Assembly: GCA_046594105.1 (NCBI GenBank)
Contig: JBKJQB010000363.1
Coordinates: forward strand, 1-33,018
Reading direction: 5' to 3'
From: JBDSGC01 sp046594105
GTDB lineage: Bacteria; Acidobacteriota; Thermoanaerobaculia; Gp7-AA8
DNA length: 33,018 nucleotides
Part shown: positions 1-8,198 of the stretch, piece by piece
How positions within the stretch are numbered: the stretch's first letter is position 1
Layout: every line of letters starts with the position of its first letter
Notes under the pieces: model-generated
Databases searched by the model: none
The model's input: the letters and a program-made list of their open reading frames with translations, nothing else
What the model was told of the DNA's origin: nothing
Translations under genes and position numbers: made by a program

Positions 1-33
1 GCCTGCGCCCAAGTTCCCGATTCTCCAACCAGT

Positions 34-39
34 TACAAT
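34..39 (+). promoter_or_regulatory. -10-like element of lptFG
   Basis: TACAAT ends 10 nt before the ATG at 50, and no Shine-Dalgarno sequence lies between. The transcript would begin about 3 nt before, or at, the start codon. No convincing -35 hexamer is visible. It belongs to a window-wide pattern of -10-like hexamers very close to start codons. Confidence 0.4.
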
Positions 40-49
40 CGCCCCGTCG

Positions 50-2452
50 ATGAAGATCCTCACTCGCTACATCCTCAAAGAGATGGTCGGACCCACCTTC
101 CTGGGGTTCGCCTTCTATACCTTCATCATCCTGATGAAGAACCTTTTCGACGTCGCCGGCATGATCATCCGCCGGTCGCTCCCGGCCTCCACCGTGGGCC
201 GGCTGCTCTTCCTCTCGCTGCCGCACATCGTGGTACTGACCGTGCCGATGTCGCTGCTCTTCGGGATTCTCATCGCCGTCGGCCGGCTGTCGTCCGATTC
301 CGAGATCATCGCCATGCGCGCCCTCGGAATCTCCACCCGGACCATCTACCGCCCGGTGTTCTTCTTCAGCTTCGTGGTGTTCCTCCTCAACCTATACCTG
401 ATGAATTTCGTGCTTCCCAGGGGCAACAGCGAGCTCCAGAGCCTCCGCGCCGAGATCTACACCTCCGGGATCGAGCGCGAGTTGAAACCGCGGGTTTTCT
501 ACGACGAGTACGAAAACCTGATGATTTACGTCAACGACGTCGATTCGCACACCGGCCAGTGGAAAGGCGTCCTCGTCGCCGATAACCGCCCCAGCGACGA
601 GGCTCGCGAAGCGATCACTCCCGCTCAGGCGGTCCGTGCGGCGCAGGCCAGTCCGAACGCCATCCCATTCGTCCAGCAGTCCGGCCAGAAAGTCGTGACA
701 GCCGAAAGCGGAAGCCTCTCGATCGTCAAACCGAATAAGCAGATCTGGCTGAATCTGCGCAATGCGGAAACGCATTTCTGGGATGTCCGGAAACCTGATC
801 GCTACGACCTCAACCGCAATGCAAGCCAGCGCATGCGGCTTCCTGATCGCTATCCCGGCGACGCCCAGGGCCGCTACCTCAAGTCGTTTCGAGAGATGAC
901 GTTCCGGGAGCTGGCCGAGCAGGCTCGCTTGAACAAAGGCATCGACCAGGAGGCTTACTGGGCGGCAACGGTCGAGATGCACAAGATGTTCGTCTTTCCC
1001 TTTGCCTGCCTCGTTTTCGGTGCGCTCGGCCTGCCCCTCGGGATTACCAACCGTCGCGGCGGTAAAAGCTCAGGTTTTTCCTTAAGTATCGGAATCATCA
1101 TGGTGTACTACGTGATGATCAACAACGGCGAGCACCTGGCCACTACCGGCAAAGTCAGCCCGGCCATCGCCATGTGGGCACCGAACGTCATCCTGCTGAT
1201 CGTCGCCTTCTATCTCCTCAACCGGGCCAATCGCGACTCGGGGGCCAAGCGCAGCGATGGCGGCCTGTGGTCGAAGCTGCGGTCGCGCCTCGGCTCGCGC
1301 AAGCCGGCTCCTGCAGCGGTGGTGGTGCAGGATTCCGAGCCGGCGCTGAGCCGTTTCGATATCACCTTTCCGAACACCCTCGATCGCTACATCCTTCGCG
1401 AGTTCCTGAAGATCCTCCTGTTGGTGATTCTTTCCACCGCGGCGCTGTTCATCATCGTCGACTACACCGACATCAGCGGGGACATCCGCGAGAATCACAT
1501 CGCCACCCATACCGTGCTGGCCTACTACCGGTTCCTGATCTTCCAGATCCTGAACTACACGCTGCCAATCTCCGTCCTGGTGGCCACCCTGGTGACATTC
1601 GGAATCTTCTCCAAGAACAACGAGGTCACTGCCTTCAAGTCGTCGGGCGTCTCGCTCTATCGCGTTGCCCTTCCGATCATGGCCATGGCCGCGCTCATCA
1701 GCGTGCTCTGCTACTTCCAGCTCGACTATGTCCTGCCGTACTCCAACCAGCGGGTCGACCAGATTCGCAACAAGATCAAGGGCAAGGGAGCGATCGCTGT
1801 CCAGAACCAGCAGAAGCTCTGGTTTCAAGGCAAGGGCCGCTACTTCATCAATTTTCTTTCCTACGATCGCGACGCACGCCAGCTGAGTCAGGTGCAGGTG
1901 CTCGAGCTTCACCCCACCGAGTTCCGGCTGACCCGCCGCGTCTATGCCGACCGCGCTCGCTGGGATGGGCAGGGATGGGTCTTCGAGCACGGGTGGATGC
2001 GGTCGTTCGGCGACAACGGAACGTCCACGTACAGCCCGATCGTGACTCCCCTGCGCCTGTACTACGGTGAACGCCCGGACGACTTCGGCTCCGAGGTGAA
2101 GTCTCCTGACCAGATGACCTTTGCGCAGTTGCGGAGATACATCGAGGCCATCAAAAAGTCGGGGTACGCCGGCGAAGAGATGACCGTCAAGCTATACGCC
2201 AAGACGTCGTGGCCCTTCCTCAGCCTGGTGATGGCGCTGATCGCGCTGCCGTTCGCGTTCCGAATCGGCAAACGTGGAGCCCTGTACGGGGTGGGCATCG
2301 GCCTGGTGCTGGGCATCCTCTACTGGATGATCTTCGCCGTCTTCACCAAGTTCGGCGAGGTCGGAAACCTGCCGGCGGTGCTCGCCGCGTGGAGCGCCAA
2401 CATCCTGTTCGCCCTCGCCGCGCTCTACATGTTTCTCCATGTCGAGACGTGA
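50..2452 (+). CDS. lptFG: LptF-LptG fusion, LPS export permease
   Basis: This 800-residue inner-membrane protein carries two complete YjgP/YjgQ permease modules in one chain. The first spans about residues 1-395 and begins MKILTRYILKEM. The second spans about 437-800 and begins TLDRYILREFLK. Both have the family layout of hydrophobic helices at each end and a periplasmic beta-jellyroll between them. A charged Ala/Arg-rich linker (about 396-435) joins them. In the known Lpt system LptF and LptG are separate ~360-residue subunits that pair with the LptB ATPase and pull lipopolysaccharide out of the inner membrane; here one polypeptide probably supplies both. The frame is continuous and nothing suggests an assembly artefact. 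kdsD and lolA downstream fit an envelope-biogenesis neighbourhood. The family call is firm; function as a self-sufficient pair is inference. Confidence 0.93.
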   Translation: MKILTRYILKEMVGPTFLGFAFYTFIILMKNLFDVAGMIIRRSLPASTVGRLLFLSLPHIVVLTVPMSLLFGILIAVGRLSSDSEIIAMRALGISTRTIYRPVFFFSFVVFLLNLYLMNFVLPRGNSELQSLRAEIYTSGIERELKPRVFYDEYENLMIYVNDVDSHTGQWKGVLVADNRPSDEAREAITPAQAVRAAQASPNAIPFVQQSGQKVVTAESGSLSIVKPNKQIWLNLRNAETHFWDVRKPDRYDLNRNASQRMRLPDRYPGDAQGRYLKSFREMTFRELAEQARLNKGIDQEAYWAATVEMHKMFVFPFACLVFGALGLPLGITNRRGGKSSGFSLSIGIIMVYYVMINNGEHLATTGKVSPAIAMWAPNVILLIVAFYLLNRANRDSGAKRSDGGLWSKLRSRLGSRKPAPAAVVVQDSEPALSRFDITFPNTLDRYILREFLKILLLVILSTAALFIIVDYTDISGDIRENHIATHTVLAYYRFLIFQILNYTLPISVLVATLVTFGIFSKNNEVTAFKSSGVSLYRVALPIMAMAALISVLCYFQLDYVLPYSNQRVDQIRNKIKGKGAIAVQNQQKLWFQGKGRYFINFLSYDRDARQLSQVQVLELHPTEFRLTRRVYADRARWDGQGWVFEHGWMRSFGDNGTSTYSPIVTPLRLYYGERPDDFGSEVKSPDQMTFAQLRRYIEAIKKSGYAGEEMTVKLYAKTSWPFLSLVMALIALPFAFRIGKRGALYGVGIGLVLGILYWMIFAVFTKFGEVGNLPAVLAAWSANILFALAALYMFLHVET

Positions 2453-2576
2453 GGCCCCCGCCTGGCCGTGGTCCTGACCGGAGCGAACGTGGTGGACTAC
2501 CTGCAGCTGATGGCGCGGTGAAGCCGGTGGAGGCCTGCTCCGGCCAGTCTCGCCCAACTCGTGGAATCGGCCGGGA

Positions 2577-3125
2577 CTAGAACCACTCGGTCTTGCCGCG
2601 CGCGGTCAACGGGACATTCGTCGTGGCGTCGAGATCCGTCAGGGCGAAGCCCGCCGTGTGGGACAGCCGGTCCAGGGCGCCGACGGCGATCGTGTTCTTT
2701 CCCCTCTCCACCACCAGCTGGACGCTGCAGAGCGAGACCAGGCAGTCTACGTGTCTCACATCGGAGAGTTCGCCTTTGGGCCCGGCCACAGCGAAGGACA
2801 GCCGGCTGGGCGAGACGGTCTCGGGAAGCTGGACGGCGAGAGCGACGACGCAGTTGTGCGCGTCGCAGGTGATCTGACCGGCGCTGACCGCAACCTCGAA
2901 ATCGCTGCGGGCGGCCATCGCAAAGAGGCTGGCCAGAACCCTCGAGTCGACATCTGCGGTCACCGCTCGCCGCGGCTGCCGTCGAATGGAGTGTGTGGAG
3001 ATCCGTGGTTCCCGCGCGATCGCAGGCGAATGGTCCGGCACCGCGGGCGGATTGGGCAACATCGGCCCGCCGAACGAGGTCGTGGCGATGAGCAACGCGC
3101 ATGGGAGAAGAGCAATGACTCGCAT
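2577..3125 (-). CDS. Small secreted protein, unknown function
   Basis: A protein of 182 residues with an N-terminal signal peptide (MRVIALLPCALLIATTSFG) and no later membrane segment, so it is probably periplasmic or secreted. The mature part has a basic proline-containing stretch and then a compact beta-rich domain (about residues 65-182). Four cysteines in two pairs (ITCDAHNC and VDCLVSLC) could form disulfides after export. I chose the start at 3125 because GGAGG lies 8 nt upstream on the coding strand; an in-frame ATG ten codons earlier would put charged residues before the signal peptide. It converges on lptFG and lies 142 nt downstream of pckA on the same strand. I recognise no family. 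Confidence 0.7.
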   Translation of the reverse strand: MRVIALLPCALLIATTSFGGPMLPNPPAVPDHSPAIAREPRISTHSIRRQPRRAVTADVDSRVLASLFAMAARSDFEVAVSAGQITCDAHNCVVALAVQLPETVSPSRLSFAVAGPKGELSDVRHVDCLVSLCSVQLVVERGKNTIAVGALDRLSHTAGFALTDLDATTNVPLTARGKTEWF

Positions 3126-3267
3126 TCGACCGTCCTCCGCCTGAATCGATGCCATCAGGGTACACGAAAGCGGGCCCCGAGGCTCCCGATGGCGCTCCCG
3201 ATGGCGCTGCTCGCCGGGTTCGCGGTGCGCGCCGTTTGGACGCCCCGGTCGCGAAAAAGACTCCGGC

Positions 3268-4875
3268 TCAGATCGCGTTCACGATCCGCTCGTCCAGGCC
3301 CTTCCACTTGTGCAGATACTCGCGGCGATCCCCGTTGTATTTCTCCACGAGCTGGCGGTATTCGTCGGAACGTCCTTGCCGCTCGTACATTTTCCTCGGC
3401 TGCAGGTAGTCAGGGTCATCGATCCCGGGAACCGAGGTCGCCACCAGATACCCGAAATCGGGATCTTGCTGCCATTGGATGGTTCCCTCAGCGATGGCTT
3501 TCACGGTCGCCGAAGAGTGCTGGATCTTGACCTTCTTGGAACGCTCGTCCTTCTCGTCGCCGCCGATGCGCCCGGTGTTCATCAGGTAGACGTCCATGGG
3601 GCTCTCGTCCATCAACTGGAGCATCCGGTTGCCTTGAAACGCGTGGAGAAGCGGAAAGAAGGGATTGGTGCCGGGAACGCGCAGCGACTTGCCGGCCTCC
3701 GAGGCGCCGCCCGCGCTGGTACCCTTGGTCTCGCCGAGCATGAAGTAGGCCGCGGCGAGCGGACCCTCCAGCTTGACCACGGCGGGGATGATGTTCTCGT
3801 TGCGGTTCAGGATCAGGAGGAAGTCGACCTTGCTGATCTGCCGCGCGTCGAAAGCGCCGGCGACGTCCTCCATCCGGATGACCGCTCGCCCGTTCTGCGT
3901 GTAAGACGTGTCGAAGTAATCGATCTTGCCCCCGTCGGTCTGGGAGACGTTCTCGAGGTAGGCATGCGGCGATGCGCAGGCGTGATAAATCGTCGGCTCG
4001 TCATTTGGATTCAGGCCGAAGGTCTTGGCGAAACAGCCGTTCTCGGTCGCGTACACCTTGCCGCCCGGCATCAGCGCGCAGAAGTCGTCCTGCACCGGCT
4101 GCGATTCGTTCTGCTTGGTGAAGGTGGTGGTGGTTTTTCCCGTTCCGGACAGTCCGACGATCAGTCCGACGCGGTTCCTGCCGGCCACCGGGATCACCTT
4201 GCATCCGGCGTGAAGGGCCAGACCTCCCTTTTCGTAGACCAGCTTGTTCCACATGCGCAGCCCACCCTTCTTGGACTCGCCGAAATAGTCGGAGTGGAAG
4301 ACCCGCGTCACATAGCTCTCCAGGTCGACTGCAATGAGCCGCTCCTCCGGATAGCCCTCGGCTTTCAGGTTGGGGGTGTAGATGACCGTCAGAGTCGGCT
4401 GGAACGTCTCGAGTTCCGCCTGCGACGCCGGGTAGAACAGGTGCTGCTGCATGCCGGCGATGTTGGCGTTCGACTTCTCGATGATCAGCCGGGAGGCCAC
4501 CCGGAATGCAGAATCGTTCCCGATGTACCCGTCGATGACCAGCATGTCGCGCGTCCGGATGTAGGCATCCTGCAGCGCGGCCATGCGCTGGTACTCCGAG
4601 CGGCTGATGGTCTGGTCGGAATGCTGCTCAGGGGTGTCCGTGGCGATGAAGGTGGAGAGCTTGGAGCGGGAGACGACCCGCGTGCCCACGTTCACATTGC
4701 CGAACTCGGTTTTCCGGGCGTTGGGCATCTCCTCGGTGAATTTGCGCAGTTGTTCCGGAGAGGGATTCCAGGTCACGGATTTCGGCTGGACCGGCAGGGT
4801 CTTCGGCGAATGGGCCGCTCTCGGGCTTCGCGGCTGCTCCATGGACGATGCGTCTGGCTGAAGAGTCTCGGTCAT
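3268..4875 (-). CDS. pckA: Phosphoenolpyruvate carboxykinase (ATP)
   Basis: A 535-residue cytoplasmic enzyme of the ATP-dependent PEPCK family, which converts oxaloacetate and ATP to phosphoenolpyruvate, CO2 and ADP at the entry to gluconeogenesis. The kinase-1a P-loop GLSGTGKTT is at residues 241-249, and the Asp pair of the metal site (VQDD) is at about 263-264. The YFGESKKGG segment near 197-205 matches the Lys-containing active-site stretch of the family, and GCFAKTFGL follows the P-loop as expected. Length is close to the usual ~540. The start at 4875 has GAGGA about 7 nt upstream; a longer in-frame version from 4923 would add 16 polar residues without support. The first ~35 residues are low-complexity and probably disordered. 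It is a stand-alone gene with a leadered message. Confidence 0.93.
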   Translation of the reverse strand: MTETLQPDASSMEQPRSPRAAHSPKTLPVQPKSVTWNPSPEQLRKFTEEMPNARKTEFGNVNVGTRVVSRSKLSTFIATDTPEQHSDQTISRSEYQRMAALQDAYIRTRDMLVIDGYIGNDSAFRVASRLIIEKSNANIAGMQQHLFYPASQAELETFQPTLTVIYTPNLKAEGYPEERLIAVDLESYVTRVFHSDYFGESKKGGLRMWNKLVYEKGGLALHAGCKVIPVAGRNRVGLIVGLSGTGKTTTTFTKQNESQPVQDDFCALMPGGKVYATENGCFAKTFGLNPNDEPTIYHACASPHAYLENVSQTDGGKIDYFDTSYTQNGRAVIRMEDVAGAFDARQISKVDFLLILNRNENIIPAVVKLEGPLAAAYFMLGETKGTSAGGASEAGKSLRVPGTNPFFPLLHAFQGNRMLQLMDESPMDVYLMNTGRIGGDEKDERSKKVKIQHSSATVKAIAEGTIQWQQDPDFGYLVATSVPGIDDPDYLQPRKMYERQGRSDEYRQLVEKYNGDRREYLHKWKGLDERIVNAI

Positions 4876-5019
4876 GCAGTGGTCCTCGCTCTGGCTGTGG
4901 ATTTCTTCTCTGGTCCGACGCAAAGATTGCGCCGAAGGATCGGCGCTGGGCTGGCTTTTTCGCGTGAGTGGCCGGCCTGCAACGATCGCCGGGAAAGCGA
5001 CCGGATTGTATCCGAGTCA

Positions 5020-5025
5020 TAGAAT
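5020..5025 (+). promoter_or_regulatory. -10-like element of the DinB-like gene
   Basis: TAGAAT ends 7 nt before the ATG at 5033 and there is no Shine-Dalgarno sequence, so a leaderless message from 5033 is plausible. This spacing is one reason to prefer 5033 over the in-frame ATG at 5024, which overlaps the hexamer. Confidence 0.4.
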
Positions 5026-5032
5026 GCGACGC

Positions 5033-5554
5033 ATGGCTGATCTCGCTTCGCAGACCCTGGCCGCCCTCAGGATTCGCATCACTCGCGTTTTTCCGGCGCA
5101 GCTGCGCGCCGCGCTCCTCGCACTGGACGACGAGCAGATCTGGTTCCGGCCCAACCAGTCCTCGAACTCCATCGGCAACCTCGTCCTGCACCTCAACGGT
5201 TCGCTCGATCTCTATCTCAATCGCAACATGGGCGGGATCCCATTCCAGCGCGATCGTCCCGGCGAGTTTGCGGATCGCCGCCTGCTTCCTCGGGCGGAGT
5301 TGCTGCAGGCGTTCGATTCGATGATGGAGCGGGCGGAAAGGACCTTTGACCGGCTGGACGGCGCCAGTCTCAGTGGCCCCTCTCCCGAGCCGGAGAAGTA
5401 TCAGCTACTGGTGGAGGATCTGATCTCGGTTGCCGTTCACCTTGCCACCCATACCGGCCAGATCGTGTGGATCGCAAAGATGCTTCGCGAGGGCGCCATC
5501 GACGAGGTCTGGATCCGCTCTCACCGCGAGCACGGAGGCTGGCCGGCGAAGTGA
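5033..5554 (+). CDS. DinB-like (DUF1572-type) protein
   Basis: A 173-residue, mostly helical cytoplasmic protein of the DinB/YfiT-like four-helix-bundle superfamily. The three metal-ligand histidines expected for that fold are present: H53 in the LVLHLNGS helix, and H136 and H140 in VHLATHTGQI. Members usually bind a divalent metal; some act as thiol-dependent transferases, but the DUF1572 branch has no established reaction, so I assign none. Start 5033 is preferred because of the TAGAAT hexamer just upstream; 5024 would add MRR. It diverges from pckA and precedes kdsD by 48 nt, though kdsD has its own promoter-like element. Confidence 0.8.
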   Translation: MADLASQTLAALRIRITRVFPAQLRAALLALDDEQIWFRPNQSSNSIGNLVLHLNGSLDLYLNRNMGGIPFQRDRPGEFADRRLLPRAELLQAFDSMMERAERTFDRLDGASLSGPSPEPEKYQLLVEDLISVAVHLATHTGQIVWIAKMLREGAIDEVWIRSHREHGGWPAK

Positions 5555-5565
5555 GGTCTGCATCG

Positions 5566-5594
5566 TTGCGTCTCCCCCTCCGCTCCCGTACCAT
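5566..5594 (+). promoter_or_regulatory. Promoter of kdsD, leaderless type
   Basis: TTGCGT (5566-5571), a 17 nt spacer and TACCAT (5589-5594) form a sigma-70-like promoter. The -10 ends 8 nt before the kdsD ATG at 5603, so the transcript would start at or next to the start codon. No Shine-Dalgarno sequence is present. Confidence 0.5.
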
Positions 5595-5602
5595 CCCGGC
5601 CC

Positions 5603-6607
5603 ATGGCCAAGGGACGAAAGAGCGCCACCCTGCATGAAGCGAACGTGCATCCGGCGCTGGCGGAGGCAAAACGGGTGCTGGAGGTCGAGGCGGCGGCGAT
5701 CCTCGGGATCATCGAGCACCTCGATCACCACTTCGTGGAGGTCGTCGAGCTGATCAACGCCTCGTCCGGGCGCGTGGTCACCATGGGCCTCGGCAAGTCG
5801 GGGATCATCTGCAAGAAGATCAGCGCCACGCTCGCCTCCACCGGAACCCCGTCCTTTTTCCTTCATCCCGCCGAAGCCATCCATGGTGACCTGGGCATGA
5901 TCGTGCCGGGTGACATCGTGCTGGCCATCTCGAACTCGGGCGAGACCGAGGAACTGGTCCGGCTGGTGCCGTCCATCAAGCGCATCGGCGCGGAGATCGT
6001 GGCCATCACCGGAAACCCGCAGTCGTCGCTCGCTCGCGGTGCGGATCATCACCTCTCCGCAGCCATCTCCAAAGAAGCCTGTCCGCTCGGCCTGGCGCCC
6101 ACCGCATCCACCACCGCGACGCTGGCCCTGGGTGACGCGCTGGCCATGGCGCTTCTGCAACGCAAAGGGTTCCGAGAGGAGGATTTCGCCTTCCTCCATC
6201 CCGGTGGAAAGTTGGGCAAGCGGTTCTTGCGCGTCAGCGATCTGATGCATCGTGGCGATCAGGTTCCCGCCGTCAAGCCCACCACCTCCATGCACGACGT
6301 GATCTATGAGATGTCGAAGAAGGGCTTCGGGATCACCGCGGTGCTCTCCGAGGACGGCTCCCTGGCCGGAGTCATCTCCGACGGAGACCTGCGACGCCTG
6401 CTGCAGCGCGACGAGCAGATCCTGCGAAAGACCGCGGCGGACTGCATGAAGGACCATCCCGCGACGATCTCCGCGACGGAGCTCGCATCCGCCGCGCTGC
6501 AGATGATGGAAGAGAAGAAAATCACTTCCCTGTTTGTGGCCGAGCCTCAGGAATCGGTGGAAGGTATCATTCACCTTCACGACCTCTGGGGTCTGGAGCT
6601 CTTCTGA
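5603..6607 (+). CDS. kdsD: Arabinose-5-phosphate isomerase
   Basis: A 334-residue cytoplasmic enzyme that interconverts ribulose-5-phosphate and arabinose-5-phosphate, the first committed step toward Kdo for lipopolysaccharide. A SIS sugar-isomerase domain covers about residues 40-180, with the MGLGKSGII phosphate-binding loop at 61-69, HPAEAIHGDLG near 88-98 and SNSGETEEL near 110-118. Two CBS domains follow (about 210-270 and 275-334), as is typical of full-length KdsD. The ATG at 5603 is 8 nt from a TACCAT hexamer. The TGA overlaps the next ATG (TGATG), so the 120-residue protein downstream is probably translationally coupled. The link to LPS fits the nearby lptFG. Confidence 0.95.
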   Translation: MAKGRKSATLHEANVHPALAEAKRVLEVEAAAILGIIEHLDHHFVEVVELINASSGRVVTMGLGKSGIICKKISATLASTGTPSFFLHPAEAIHGDLGMIVPGDIVLAISNSGETEELVRLVPSIKRIGAEIVAITGNPQSSLARGADHHLSAAISKEACPLGLAPTASTTATLALGDALAMALLQRKGFREEDFAFLHPGGKLGKRFLRVSDLMHRGDQVPAVKPTTSMHDVIYEMSKKGFGITAVLSEDGSLAGVISDGDLRRLLQRDEQILRKTAADCMKDHPATISATELASAALQMMEEKKITSLFVAEPQESVEGIIHLHDLWGLELF

Positions 6608-6969
6608 TGGATTCGCCTTCCGTGATTCTCCGATACCGCGATGGCCACACCGAGCGCGCTGCGACGGCGCAGACCGATGTGGAACTGCAGATCGTCCGCG
6701 TGCAGCGGGACGGTGAAAGCCCATCGGAGGTCCCGTTCTCTTCACTGAAAGCCCTGTTTTTTCCGAGGATCGATCCTGATCAACCGCTGGAAGAGGCGGT
6801 GGGCAGCACCATCGCGGTGGAGTTCGCGGACGGCGAGGTCATCCGTGGAACCGCGCACTACAACCCGGCAAGCACGGGGTTCACCCTCTTTCCTCAGGAT
6901 CGGAGCAAAAACGAACGCATGTTTGTTGTCACTTCTGCGATCGTTTCGATCGAAGTGGAAAAACTCTGA
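6607..6969 (+). CDS. Small conserved protein, possibly DUF6982-like
   Basis: A 120-residue soluble protein with no signal peptide or membrane segment. The sequence is beta-rich: a central IAVEFADGEVIRGTAHY stretch, then GFTLFPQDRSKNERMFVV. From memory this resembles the DUF6982 family of small proteins in Acidobacteriota and delta-proteobacteria, whose function is unknown; PilZ-like or Sm-like small barrels share this look. It starts on the last base of kdsD's stop codon (TGATG), which implies coupled translation. lolA follows after 55 nt, so the three probably form one envelope-related operon. Confidence 0.75.
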   Translation: MDSPSVILRYRDGHTERAATAQTDVELQIVRVQRDGESPSEVPFSSLKALFFPRIDPDQPLEEAVGSTIAVEFADGEVIRGTAHYNPASTGFTLFPQDRSKNERMFVVTSAIVSIEVEKL

Positions 6970-7024
6970 TCGCATCCGACGACCGCCGGAAACACCCGGC
7001 GATTCGAGAGAGCAAGGGACCCCC

Positions 7025-7630
7025 GTGCGACTGACAACGATTCTTGCCACCCTCCTTCTATGGTCTGCCCTCGGTCAGGCGTCCGAGCTCGATCGCGTCG
7101 TGGCCATGCTTCCGGGCAGCCAGGCGCAGTTCACCCAGCGATTCACTCCCAAGGGATTCCGGACCGGCCAGATGGAGAGCGGCACCGTGACTTTCGGGGC
7201 ACTCCCGCTGATGCGCTGGAGTTACGCCAGACCGGAGGAAAAACTCTTCGTGTTCGATGGTGCGCACTCATGGTTCTATGTGCCCTCCGAGAAGCAGGCC
7301 ACGGTGACCACCCTCGACGAGTCTCGGCGCAGCGAGCTCCCCTTCCTGGTTCTCGGTGACCCGGCAGCCCGAGCCCGTGGCTATGTGATGAAAGAGAGCA
7401 GGCGGGGGCGGTCGATCATCACCACGCTCCAGCCGAAAGCAACGGGAGCGACCATCAGGAGCATCGCTGTGACGACCGATCCCGCCTCCCACCTTCTCCA
7501 GAGCGTCGAGTACACCGATCGCGATGGGAATCAGACAGCCTTTGTGTTCACGTTGTTTCAGAAGTCTCGTCTGTCGGCGGAGACTTTTCGCTTCTCCGCT
7601 CCGGCCGGGGTTCACGTCGTTCAGCAATGA
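7025..7630 (+). CDS. lolA: LolA-family lipoprotein carrier
   Basis: A 201-residue periplasmic protein with a signal peptide (VRLTTILATLLLWSALGQA) and a LolA/LolB-like half-barrel. Family hallmarks are the early AQFTQRFTPKGF strand, GTVTFGALPLMRWSYA (equivalent to the family's G-x-L-x-x-x-R-P-x-x-x-R-W-x-Y segment) and a later SVEYTDRDGN. LolA carries lipoproteins from LolCDE to the outer membrane. The start is GTG at 7025, preceded by a weak AAGGGA; an ATG 60 codons earlier in the same frame lies inside the previous gene and would bury the signal peptide. It sits between the kdsD pair and yajQ, and no LolCDE genes are in view. Confidence 0.82.
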   Translation: MRLTTILATLLLWSALGQASELDRVVAMLPGSQAQFTQRFTPKGFRTGQMESGTVTFGALPLMRWSYARPEEKLFVFDGAHSWFYVPSEKQATVTTLDESRRSELPFLVLGDPAARARGYVMKESRRGRSIITTLQPKATGATIRSIAVTTDPASHLLQSVEYTDRDGNQTAFVFTLFQKSRLSAETFRFSAPAGVHVVQQ

Positions 7631-7672
7631 ATTCGAGTGGCCCTCGAGGCGCTCGCAGGAAAGAGGAACTGG

Positions 7673-8167
7673 ATGGCTCAGGAGTTTTCGTTCGACATCG
7701 TTTCCAAGACGGACATGCAGGAAGTCAGCAACGCAATCCAGCAGGCCCAGAAAGAGCTGGCCCAGCGCTTCGATTTCAAAGGCAGCAAGAGCTCCATCGA
7801 GCTGGAGGCTGAAGAGATCGTGCTGGTCTCGGACGACGAGGGGAAGCTGATCAGCGTGAAGGACATCCTGACGACCAAACTGGTCAAGCGGAACGTTTCC
7901 CTGAAGGCTTTGGACTACGCAACTCTCGAGCAGGCGGCGGGCGGAACCGTCCGTCAACGCGTCAAGATCGTCCAGGGCATCGAGATCGACAAGGCCAAGG
8001 CCGTGGTCAAGGACATCAAGGAAGCGAAGGTCAAAGTGCAGGCCTCCATCCAGTCCGACCAGGTGCGGGTTACAGGCAAGAGCAAGGACGACCTGCAGAA
8101 AGCGATGACGCTGGTGAAGGCGAAGGACTACGGCATCCCCCTGCAGTTCACGAACTACCGCGGTTGA
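7673..8167 (+). CDS. yajQ: YajQ family nucleotide-binding protein
   Basis: A 164-residue cytoplasmic protein of the YajQ (DUF520) family, which folds as two ferredoxin-like repeats. Conserved stretches are FSFDIVSKTDMQEV at the N-terminus, RFDFKGSKSSIEL near 35-47, and VRVTGKSKDDLQ near the C-terminus, followed by the typical PLQFTNYR end. Length matches the usual ~163. Some members bind cyclic-di-GMP or nucleic acid; the role here is unknown. ATG 7673 is supported by GAGGA 5 nt upstream; an in-frame GTG at 7637 lacks a ribosome site. The stop codon overlaps the -35 box of the next gene's promoter. Confidence 0.93.
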   Translation: MAQEFSFDIVSKTDMQEVSNAIQQAQKELAQRFDFKGSKSSIELEAEEIVLVSDDEGKLISVKDILTTKLVKRNVSLKALDYATLEQAAGGTVRQRVKIVQGIEIDKAKAVVKDIKEAKVKVQASIQSDQVRVTGKSKDDLQKAMTLVKAKDYGIPLQFTNYRG

Positions 8168-8192
8168 GACGGAGTAACCGATCGTTTATTCT
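8164..8192 (+). promoter_or_regulatory. Promoter of the polyprenyl synthase gene, leaderless type
   Basis: TTGAGA (8164-8169), exactly 17 nt, then TATTCT (8187-8192): the best sigma-70-like promoter on the plus strand. The -10 ends 6 nt before the GTG at 8199, so transcription should begin at the start codon itself. The -35 overlaps the yajQ stop codon. Confidence 0.7.
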
Positions 8193-8198
8193 GACGCT

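Noticed and set aside
2453..2576. Terminator between lptFG and the convergent small secreted protein gene
   Set aside because: I looked for a stem followed by a T-run on both strands and saw none that is convincing.
3310..5022. Long plus-strand open frame of 570 codons opposite pckA
   Set aside because: It is antisense to a clearly conserved PEPCK, and its translation is rich in Arg, Leu, Val and Gly without domain motifs, as expected for a GC-rich shadow frame.
5405..6745. 446-codon minus-strand frame across kdsD
   Set aside because: kdsD is conserved in every motif; the antisense frame has no recognisable fold.
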